A stretch of DNA of 64,000 nucleotides from Ophiosphaerella korrae (lineage: Eukaryota; Ascomycota; Dothideomycetes; Pleosporales; Phaeosphaeriaceae): NCBI GenBank assembly GCA_028456385.1, contig JALNQF010000108.1, positions 1 to 64,000 of the forward strand. The letters are read 5' to 3'. Shown one piece after another: positions 47,738-56,847 of this stretch. Below the pieces are notes generated by a model, which saw only the letters and a list, made by a program, of their open reading frames with translations, searched no databases and was not told where the DNA came from. A program made the translations under genes and the position numbers. Within the stretch, counting starts at the first letter, position 1. Each line of letters begins with the position of its first letter.

Positions 47738-50284
47738 GTAGTATTAGTATATAATTCTAATATATCCTAGACTTTTTTACTTATTTAGCTATAATATTAA
47801 ACTAACCTAGTAGTAAATACCTTGTTTTTCTTATTCTTAGCCTAGTTCTAAATTGCAAGAGTCTCTTTATATACTAAAATATATTTAAAATATATTCTAA
47901 TTATATTTAATTATTTAAACTTACCTATTAATAAGTTATAAAGATTAAAATACTCTTCTTTTAATTTAACGTTAAGAAAAGCTTTTATATAACCCTAAGT
48001 AGAATCTATATAATAAAGAGTATACTAAATTATAGTATTAATACTCTTTAAGAAGTAAATATAGTAGAATTAAATACAAGATTAGAGTTACTATTTCTAC
48101 TCTATCTATTATAAGTTTATTATATAGAGATATTAGCTAAGTCCTATTAAATAAGTTATAAACGTAATCTAAACGTAATATACTTTCTTCTTACTAAGTA
48201 TTTACTATATATATTAAGTATAGTACTATAAAATCTATATTAATAAATATAATACTATTGTACTAGCTTTTTTATATACTTACTAATAAGCTTAAAGTAA
48301 GTAATAAAGCTTAGTTAATATATTTCTAGAGAGTTATTATTAGTAATAATTCTACCTAAAGTAATTACTAAAACAAGTTACTATTGCGTTTAAAACATAT
48401 TTTATATTTTCTCTTTATACTTATTATACTTTAAGTAAAATATTATAATTAAGATCTCTACTTATTTTCTATTTAATTTCTTATATAATATATCTATCTA
48501 AAATATCTTCTAATCTAGTAGTACTTGTACTTACTTATTATAAAAATAGAGTATAATATTACTAGATACACTAGAGATAATCTATTAAATATATACTTAG
48601 TACTATTATTAAACTACGTTTAGATTATATTATAATTATATTCTTATAGTTTCTAGAATCTAATACTTTATTCTTTACTTATATATAATACCTTCTATAC
48701 TACTTTAGTATAGGAAGTAAAGTAGCTTTTTTTATTTTAATATTAATAATATATAATCTTTATTTATAAATACAATATAAAGATCTTTAATAAATTAAAA
48801 GCTATACTAAGTAAGATACGCTTTTAATTATATAGAATTAAGAAATTATACTATATTATATTAGAAACGCGTTATAAACCTATTTTACTTCTTACTTATA
48901 TCTTATTAAACTTAGTATAAGTATAAGTTAAAGTATTACCTTAATCTCTATAATTACTCCTCCTCTAATAATATTTAGAGGTAGAAGTATATATATATAT
49001 ATTCTAAATATAATTAGTATAAAGTATAGTACTTTACTAAAGTTTATAAGTATTATTACGTAGTAATAAACCTTATAGGACTTCTTAATAAGAGTTTTAA
49101 TACCTTAAAGGTAATTAATATCTAAAATACGTTATTAACGTATTAGTATTATATTTTATCTTACTATATTTTATAGCCCTTGTTGTTATAAGCTTAATAA
49201 TAATATATAACTATCTTAGTTAATCCTCTTTACTTAACCTAAACTTAAATAACTATTTTAAGTAACTAATATTAACTATATTACTTATAGGAGTAGTAAA
49301 GTACTTCTCTATATTTAATATATATTAATCCTAGCTCTAATATATAATAAAATATAGCCTCTCTCCTATAAGTAGCTAATTATATTAGTAACGCGTTTAT
49401 AATACGTTTAAGTAATCTTCTATTCTTACTCTTTAGCACTACTAGTAGAGTATTAGGCTATAGGTCTCTTTATAGTAGAGGTAAACCTCTAACTTAAATT
49501 ATTAATTAATTCTAATATATATACTACTATTATTAACGTAAGTATATTAGGATTGTAATTAGAATATATTATTATACTTACCTAATAGCTTTTACTTTAC
49601 TATCTAAATCTTTTAAGATATACTATAATCTCTTAAGTATATCCTAATATATATTATTAATAGTAGTATAAGAATATATTTTAAAGCTATCCTTAAGATA
49701 TTTATAGTACTTAATCTTAGAGTACTAATACTTATATTATATTATAGGTTAGTTATTAAAAAATAGAGAGACTATCTAGTTTTTCTTATAGTAGGAGACT
49801 TTTGTATATTAGAACTAGAATACGTTTAGTACGCGTTCTAAATATAATCTATATCTTTATACCTTAATTACGTAGCTAAAGATTATCTTATAGTCTAGTA
49901 AGCTCTTATTACTTTTTCTAATTATTAGAATAACGTACGCTAGCCTATTCTCTAAGTATTTAGGATATATAGGAACTATAAGGATATATTAGACGTCTAC
50001 TATAGTTAGTAGGCCTCTTTAACTACTACTAGTAGTAAAAAGTATCCTATTATCCTAGAATATATTAAAATTACGTTTAGATAACGTTTTATTTGTTTAT
50101 ACCTAGTTACTACTACTATTATTACTACTAGTTAGGTATATAGGCGAAGCAAACTTATTACTAATTTTAAAACTTAGGTTAATATTAGTAGAAGTTAGTT
50201 ACTAAATACTAAATAGGTTGTATAGTATAAATAAGCTATTAAGTTAATCTATTGTTAGAGAAAAGTTTATCTAACTATAAACTT
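47738..50284. other. Right body of the TIR element, RIP-degraded
   Basis: About 2.5 kb of TpA-rich sequence with no open frame. AACGCGTT-type octamers recur (48,866; 49,390; 49,830). The rest of a former transposase gene probably lies here, but I cannot identify it. Confidence 0.5.
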
Positions 50285-50397
50285 TTATTTAGTTAAGATG
50301 AGAATTTTATTTTTTAGCTGAAAGCGGTTAATATGCCTGTTGTGGTTTGGCGCTATCTCAACCGAGGCAAATCCATAGTCAGTTGACCTGCTGCCTC

Positions 50398-50406
50398 GGC
50401 CCAATG
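50398..50406. repeat. Right target-site duplication GGCCCAATG
   Basis: Exact copy of 23,980-23,988, directly after the right TIR end. Confidence 0.88.
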
Positions 50407-50670
50407 CGAGGCAAAAGGAATGGCCGACAGCGGCTAACTCACTCCCCATTTGCTTGCTGGCCACGCTAGCTTCTTCTAGATGTATCACTCGGACTTAAAG
50501 CCCAACTGCACTCGGTGCACCACAGTTCCTCTCGCCCAAAACCTTGCTTGATTTATGTACTGTGATTATTTGCATCGAATACGTCCTCCAGAACCGCAGA
50601 CAAGGGTGTCATCGCTCGCCCTCCTGTTCTTCAAATTTCCCAGCGCAACCCCACGCTACACAACTGCAAA

Positions 50671-51807
50671 ATGACAGCACCCCTGAGTGTGGCACAGTTT
50701 CTTGGCAAATTTTTATACTCACGATTGTTTGTTCGAATTCCGCCCCCATCTGCGGATTTCTCTGGCCAAACAATCATCGTCACTGGTTCCAATACTGGCC
50801 TTGGATACGAGGCTGCACAGCACCTTTTGTGACTAAATGCATCAAAGGTGATTCTTGCTGTGCGGGATTGTGAAAAGGGAGAAGCGGCTGCTGAGTCGCT
50901 CCTTACATCAACGGGCGCCACAAAGAATATCATCGAAGTTTGGTCGCTAGATCTCACCGACCACGGATCTGTCGAGGCATTTGCTGAAAGGGCAAATGGA
51001 CTCGATAGATTAGATGCTGTCATTTCAAATGCAGGCATGCTCACCCAAAACTGGACAGTCGTGCAAGGGATCGAAATACAGATGGCAGTAAATGTCGTAA
51101 ACACTACTTTGCTAGGCTTACTTCTATTGCCGAAAATGAGAATTTCGGCAAAGACGCATCAAACCCGAGGGCGATTGTCCTTTGTATCTTCAGATCACGT
51201 TACCTCGCACAGGTCAAGGAGGCAGACTTACCGGGCTCTCTGCTTGATGTGCTCAATGACAAGGAAGTCGTTTCGATAGAGGATAGGTATAAATTATCTT
51301 TCAGCAAAACTTGTAAAATTCACTGATTCGAAATGCTACACAGGTATTCGACCTCGAAGTTATTGCTGCTCTATGCTATCCGAGAAGTTGCTGCGCGAAG
51401 TGCAGTTGCACCAAATTCCAATGTCATTATTAACGCTGTGACACCAGGTTTGTGTCGCAGTCACCTTTTTTGCGATGAAAAGAACTGGCTATGTTCAGTT
51501 CTTGAACGATTCGCGATGAGAATTTTTGCTCGACCCACTTCAACGGGTGGGGCAGTACTTATAGACGCAATTCGACCCGAAATTTCAGTTGAAGCTCATG
51601 GTGCGTTTTTGATGGATTGTAAAGTTGCAGAGTCAGTTGAAAAAAAAAACCAGGCTTTATTTAGCTTCGCCGAAAGAGCTAATAATCTGCAGAAATGGTC
51701 CAAATGTTGAAAGCGAGAAGGGGAAAGCTTTGCAAAAGAGGTTGGCCAAAGAGCTGTTCAAAGAGCTTGAGCTTATTGTGCCTAGAGCCACAGAGGCTCT
51801 TGCGTAA
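50671..51807 (+). pseudogene. Short-chain dehydrogenase/reductase (SDR) pseudogene
   Basis: The frame from ATG 50,671 reads MTAPLSVAQFLGKFLYSRLF, then the cofactor motif TGSNTGLG. It hits TGA at 50,830-50,832, where LLRLNASKV would be expected (CGA to TGA). It continues VILAVRDCEKGEAAAE and LDAVISNAG. Near 51,205 the frame shifts to AQVKEADLPGSLLDVL. A good intron (51,287-51,343) then joins DR to YSTSKLLLLY, the YxxxK active site. A second shift near 51,695 leads to the C terminus ESEKGKALQKRLAKELFKEL. The parts and their order match retinol-dehydrogenase-like SDRs that use NAD(P)H. One nonsense codon and two frameshifts argue against function. It begins only 265 bp from the large TIR element. 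Confidence 0.75.
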
Positions 51808-52486
51808 GAACCTTCGTTGGTCCCTATATTTGGATCGGAAAATCACCACTTTTTGCTGGTATCTAGTCACTATTCATGACAGGGTCCCAAATTGGTACCT
51901 TTGCATACCAGCTGCAGACCGTATGGCAAGTAGTCCCGAAGTCACGCTAGCCTTGAGCAATATATTCGTACAAAGGTTGATTTGGCACCAAAATGTAATA
52001 AGGCTCTGCAGAGATCGCTAATGACCGCAATACTGATTGGCGACACTAGAAGGGGTCGCACAATGACCCGCAATATAGCTGGAGCTCGAGCAGTAAAGAA
52101 AAGTTTACTTGACGGGTGGTTTTATTTCTATCTCAAATATGAGATTGCTGGGATCAATCTGGTTTGAATAAATAATTGGTTTGGCCAAAGTGTAGTAAGC
52201 CCAGAAATACCATTAGAGAATCCAAGCCATGCGCTAATGTACTACTTATTAGGGAATATAGATACCAGGGTATATTGCTTTTCTGTAGGAAAAATATGCC
52301 ATCAACTAAACCTAATGCAAACAAAGATGCAACCCTCCTCCCACCAGGTTTCATGAAACTAAAGAAAGATTATAAGGATCGGCGCGAATTGCTCGCATAC
52401 TATAACATTCTACAAGAACTGAAGAATATCTTATAGAATCAGGTAAACAAACATTACATTACCAAGCCATTCTATGTACTCGGAGA
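51808..52486. other. Intergenic/decayed sequence between two SDR genes
   Basis: Short plus-strand frames look partly protein-like (NIAGARAVKKSLLDGW near 52,070; PPGFMKLKKDYKDRRELLAY near 52,340), but I recognise no family. They may be fragments of a decayed gene. Confidence 0.4.
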
Positions 52487-53494
52487 TTACGCATACTTAT
52501 CAACCTGCCTCTCACTCCACTCATAAAACGCCTTCGAATGGCCACCATCAGCTAGATCCTGCCTCAACATATCCAAACGACCCCACGGCACAACCCAACT
52601 CCCCTCCTTCGCACTCGCGACCTCTGGCGCCAACCCAGCAAACAGCTCCGTATACGCGCCATTAACAGGCGGATGCAACATGAAATACAGAGCCGCTTTT
52701 AGAAGCGGCCCAATATGCCTCTGAAGATCCGACTTGAGATTACCAGGATTAAGCGCCTGGAAATAATACATCAGCGCCAACTCAGCAGCAACCCGGGGGG
52801 GGGGGGGGACCAAACTTACAATGCTCACAATACCCCTGTCCTTGTAGCGCCTCTGGTACTCGAGCGCATGCAGCACATTCCCGCCTTTGCTCACGGCGTA
52901 CTTCTCGCCATCCGTCTTGTCAACCTTGTAGTCGAGGTTCTGCATGTCGACGCCGCCCTTGGGCGCAAGAACATGGGCGGCGCTGGAACTCACCCAGATG
53001 ACGCGGACCGAGCCGGCAGGGCTCGTCTTGGCCGTCTCAATCAGCAGAGGCGTGAGCAACCTGGTGAACAAAAACGGGGCCACGCAGTTGGTGCCAAGCT
53101 GGAGTTCGTAGCCTTGTTGCGTGGTGGAGCCCCGTGGTGGGACCATGACACCGGCATTGTTGAAGAGGACGTCGAGGCGCTTTTCCTTGGCGAGGAAGGC
53201 TTGGACGCTGGGCTTTATGCCTTCGAGGTCGTTGAGGTCGAGTTGGAGGAAGTGGAGGGTGCCGGTGGAGGAAGGGTGGTTTTGTTTCACCCATTCTATG
53301 GCGGCGTTGGTTTTTTCGGCGTTTCTTGCGGCGAGATGGACGGTTGCGTTGCGAGAGTAGAGGAGGCGGGTGAGTTCTCTTCCTACGCCGGCTGAGGCGC
53401 CGGTCACAATGTACACTTTGCCATTCAGATCTGAAAGCGAGGATTCGGTGAATTTGGGCTTAGGGGGGAAAGCCTGGCTTAATTGGCCGACCAT
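52487..53494 (-). CDS. Short-chain dehydrogenase/reductase (WW-oxidoreductase/retinol-dehydrogenase-like)
   Basis: Two exons, 53,494-52,820 and 52,756-52,487, give 314 residues. The intron 52,757-52,819 (GTAAGT...TTCCAG) includes a long C run on the coding strand. Splicing restores the conserved GIVSI-ALNPGNLKSDL. The Rossmann cofactor motif TGASAGVG is at residues 31-38. NNAGVM follows, then a Ser-rich SSSAAHV strand and the catalytic YAVSK. The family oxidises or reduces small lipophilic alcohols and ketones with NAD(P). The substrate cannot be told from sequence. The broken SDR at 50.7-51.8 kb is the same broad family but diverges enough not to be a recent duplicate. Confidence 0.9.
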   Translation of the reverse strand: MVGQLSQAFPPKPKFTESSLSDLNGKVYIVTGASAGVGRELTRLLYSRNATVHLAARNAEKTNAAIEWVKQNHPSSTGTLHFLQLDLNDLEGIKPSVQAFLAKEKRLDVLFNNAGVMVPPRGSTTQQGYELQLGTNCVAPFLFTRLLTPLLIETAKTSPAGSVRVIWVSSSAAHVLAPKGGVDMQNLDYKVDKTDGEKYAVSKGGNVLHALEYQRRYKDRGIVSIVSLVPPPPRVAAELALMYYFQALNPGNLKSDLQRHIGPLLKAALYFMLHPPVNGAYTELFAGLAPEVASAKEGSWVVPWGRLDMLRQDLADGGHSKAFYEWSERQVDKYA

Positions 53495-54223
53495 TTTGGA
53501 TAGAGGTGGTGCTGTGCGTTATGAGGTGCTCGGGGGTGTGCAATCGATCAATGGAGTCGAGGAGTTGATGGTGATAAGAGTCGTGATTTGAGAATGAAGA
53601 TGAAAAAAAAAAAAAAAAGTTATATGTTTGAATAGCCCCATTATATATCACGTACTGAAAGAGTAGTCATTGCACACTGCTGATCGTGCGCAGTCTCGGA
53701 CGATTGCTTGGCCTCGTTAAATGCGCCACAGTTTGCCCGGTCGAACACCACGGAGGAGATAACGCCTTTAGTGCCGGATTTAGGCAAGCGTCCAGCGTTG
53801 CGCGCGTTTGCCAGCGGACGATGACACGGAATGGGCTTCAAGACGCAGTGGACCTCGGCAAGAAGTGGTGCGTGGCCGATTTTAGACCAGGCAAAACAAA
53901 GCCGAATCCCAGTCCACCTGATTATAAGCAGACTTGGGGGGGAAGGGGGGGAGTGGGGGGGCGTAGGAATACCACGCGTGGCCGGAACGTGATCATAGAT
54001 CATAGGCGCATTTGTTGTAATAGAGGCCCTAAAAAAAAAAAATTATGTGTGCATTTTATGGTGCTGGGTTTTGAGCGATAAGGAGGATCACTAAGCCGAG
54101 TAGGACCACCACGCAATGTGGGAATAGGAGTCATTGACTAAACCTATTCGAAGTTCAGGCATTAGGTAGGCAATCATGAAGTCTGTATTCATTACAACAT
54201 TCATCGCCTGTGAAATCAGCACT
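53495..54223. other. Intergenic region with a G-rich tract
   Basis: No gene is recognisable. Two features stand out: an A-run of about 16 bp near 53,602-53,617, and a G-rich tract near 53,935-53,961 with three long G runs. The latter could fold as a G-quadruplex. Confidence 0.45.
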
Positions 54224-56606
54224 CTATCCTTCAGATCTGACCACCCCTACTCCAGTCCTGATATCATACTCTACCCACCGGGCTCTCCCTTCTCTCCTCC
54301 CCATCCCACCACCACTCTCATCCAGACTTCCAGGATTCATGACTGTGCATCCGCAGTACTTGACTACATATGCCGGCGCTTCTGAATCCGCCAGAACCAG
54401 ACTCGTTGGTAGCGGGTAGAGATTCAAAGTGTGTGCAAAGTCCCAATGCAATGGGCGTGCGGAAAGGGGAAAGGGCGAGAGATGTGATTGTGAGAGTATA
54501 GTGCGTGTTAATGAGCGAGCAGTTTGCGTGTCGTAATCGAGCTCGTTTTGCTGATTACGCACTGCTGGCGCGCGTGCTGATGGGATATCCAAGTCCATGT
54601 CTTGTGATTCGTCGTTTTGCTGGGCAGACGGGGCAAATGGCATATCGTCGTCCATGTCGGGCTCAGGCTTGTTGAATCTTATGCTTGTCCTTTGCAAGCG
54701 ACCGGCCATGTCGTCGCGCAAGATGGCCATTTCACCTTTGACTCCAAACCAGCTCAATCGGGATGGATTGCTCGTCCATATTACCTCACCTTCGTTCCCT
54801 TTTGCCTTGCCTGTGCCCCAAACCTCGCGGTTCGCTTCCGCGACGGCCCGTCGTATTCGATTAGTAAACAGCTGGGGGACCGACTTTCGAGGCAATGGCG
54901 TTGCTGCACCGGCCAAGAAGGCGCTTGGCCAAGCGTCGTTGTCACCTGGTACAAATACAAGGGTGGTACGTGCGATGAGTTGTTGAAATTCAGCAAATAC
55001 AGAGGCCAGGTTATCGAAATGCTCCTTATACTCTATGCTGCCAGCGCCACTAACACCAGCCAAGCTCGCTTTGGAGCTAAAGTTGCCTATTAGAATGATC
55101 GCGAGGGGGTACACGGGATCAGCAGCTGTGGGCTCGGGGGTATGTGTTCGCAGTAAAGTTCGAAGCGCTGTCAGTGTTGATGGTACGTCAAGGTGTAGAT
55201 CAGAAGCTATTACGATGTTGTGCGGTCGCTCCAGATCCAGTAGCTTTGACGCGATTTTATTCATTCGAGAACCCGTGGCGCGTTGGGAACCAACCCCTAG
55301 GAAGTCTGTCCAACCAAAGGCTGGCCCTGATAGGGCGTGCTTGTCGCTTTCCTCTGCGCTACCTAATGTCGCTATTCGCTTTTCGCACGGAGGATGACCG
55401 ACCGAAAAGCCAACAAATTTGCCGCCAATCGTACCGCCAATGCCACCTGTGCCGCCTAGAGTTGACATGCTTCCAATACCAGCGTCTTCCTCGTAGCTTC
55501 CTTCCACCAGAACAATCATACCCGGGGCAAAGTAGGCACCAGTCTCTGGAATTGGCCGCGCGTGTTGTATATCAAGAGTTATCGTCCCTGTGAGATCGGA
55601 CAGAGCGAGCGCACCTGTAGGTAGAACAGTGATCATGCCTAGCAGAAGATGGGTGCTGCCGTGGCGACCAAGCAAATTGGCAATTGGTGTGATGGAATTG
55701 GCCTGTGCTGCTGCAATGGACCCAGCTCGAATTAGTGTTGCGGATCGGGTGGTGGAGAAGGTTGGGGCCTGGAAAGTCTCGTTGCGAAGGATGCGTTGGT
55801 GTACAATATGGTAGCGTTGGCGGAAGAGGCCTGTTTTGTGGGAAGGGCTGGGAAAGAGGGACGGTTTGGCGGTCGATCTTCGTGGGTTAGCGGATATTGC
55901 CGCCTGTGTGCGAAGGCGCTTACTTGTCAAAGTGCTTTTGCGTGATATTATACATCATCCTGGGCTGCTCGAAAGCGCCTATGACCTTCAGCCAGTCTCG
56001 TGGGTCTTTCCGGAGCTCCTCGTCTTCGTCATGGTCCTCCACCTCCAGTTTCGACATGCCGAAGCTTGTGGTCGCACTGAGGTTTGGTCGAGTGGGCAAA
56101 CTCTGCATCTCTGGGCCCAAATTAAAGCTGCTTTGCCTGCTCAAGCCGGAGCCCTGCACGATTTTGCCGCCGACCATGGTCCCCTCCAGGGTCTTGAGGA
56201 TGCCCTTGAGGATCTCGTTGTCGCCTTCCACAATCACCTGGCCTCCACATTTCTTCCAGCTCCTGGCCACCTCCTCCAACACCTTCTCTGCCAGGCCTTC
56301 CTCTCTCCATCCCGAGCCGCAATGCTTCCCAATGAAGCTAGCCAGTGCCTGGAGCGCAGACGATGTGAGGGTAAGATTGTGTTTTTTGGTGAAGGTGCGG
56401 AATGCCAGTGGCCGCAGGGTAGCTGGGGGCAACAGTACAGGAAGAACTGCAGATTTGGCGGCGGGTCGCAGGGCAGGAGGGGCTCGTATGGGTGCTGTTG
56501 TGCGGGGAAGGATGGGATGGGCGGGCGTTCCAAAGGCGGGCGACGACGATGGTATCGGGTTGGCAGGGGCTTCCGAGGGCTTTTCCGGGTGTCTTGAGGC
56601 GGCCAT
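54224..56606 (-). CDS. DPB2: DNA polymerase epsilon subunit B
   Basis: Two exons, 56,606-55,924 and 55,877-54,224, give 778 residues. The 46-bp intron (GTAAGC...CGAAG, CTAAC branch site) joins QKHFDK to STAKPSLF in frame. The start MAASRHPEK has the better context (ACATGG). An in-frame ATG 21 bp upstream is an alternative. The N-terminal part (FRTFTKKHNLTLTSSALQAL) matches the small helical domain of B subunits. An OB-type region with YFAPGMIVLVEGSYEE comes next, then the degenerate calcineurin-like phosphoesterase domain (IVIASDLHLDVPSTL near 450, LIGNFSS, FVPGDNDAWPS near 538). The C terminus reads VVKYCGCTVMNPGSLDE. DPB2 is an essential part of leading-strand polymerase epsilon and links it to the CMG helicase. 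The catalytic metal ligands of the phosphoesterase fold are lost in this family. Confidence 0.95.
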
Positions 56607-56847
56607 GTTCTGTGATGTGCGGTGCATTGATTGTCTCCAGAAGCACTTTACGGCGCGTCGCGTCACGTCGCGTCACGTCGGCCAACCAGCGCGCCGGCCG
56701 CCGGCCCAAGCTTGCGCAACTCGAGTCCCCGTCCACGACGTGACAACGCCGCCTCTGCTTGCCCCATCAGCTCAAACCGCCCCCATTCTGGGTCGCATAG
56801 GCTGCAATCGCCCGCGGGAAACGCTATTTCTGTGCGCTTCCACCACA
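56607..56847. promoter_or_regulatory. Bidirectional promoter of DPB2 and the histone chaperone gene
   Basis: Only 241 bp separate the two divergent start codons. The region is GC-rich and contains CGTCGCGTCACGTCGCGTCA (about 56,657-56,676), a tandem 10-bp repeat with overlapping TCACGT and GCGTCGCG strings. Both products act in S phase (replication and histone supply), so shared control is plausible inference. Confidence 0.6.

Larger units (their letters stand above)
23989..50397. mobile_element. 26.4-kb TIR DNA transposon shell (MULE-like) carrying nested retrotransposons
   Basis: The left end reads GTGTCGGCATGTCAACTGAC. The right end, reverse-complemented, reads GAGGCAGCAGGTCAACTGAC. Both continue with the same TATGGATTTGCCTCGGTTGA string, so the TIR is about 45 bp and matches less well further inward. 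The 9-bp duplication GGCCCAATG flanks it perfectly. Removing retroelement A (with B, C and D2 inside) and solo LTR D1 leaves about 6.1 kb, a normal length for an autonomous DNA transposon. A 9-bp duplication and long TIRs fit Mutator-like elements (MULEs). The transposase itself is unreadable after heavy RIP, so the superfamily is inference. A 680-bp relative with the same ends lies at 59,164-59,843. Confidence 0.85.

Noticed and set aside
23989..50397. A Starship-type giant cargo element
   Set aside because: Starships lack matching TIRs of this kind, need a captain recombinase gene at one end and carry gene cargo. Here there are TIRs, a 9-bp duplication and only nested retroelements, with no readable captain.
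52715..53395. 226-codon plus-strand open frame
   Set aside because: It is the antisense shadow of the SDR gene on the minus strand. Its sequence is low complexity with no domain.
53602..53617. Poly(A) tail of a retroposed gene copy
   Set aside because: No duplicated flank or cDNA-like sequence accompanies the A run. It is treated as simple low complexity.
55836..56597. 253-codon plus-strand open frame and the 317-codon upstream extension of the NASP frame
   Set aside because: Both lie antisense to DPB2 exon 1 and have shadow composition. The NASP product starts at 56,848.
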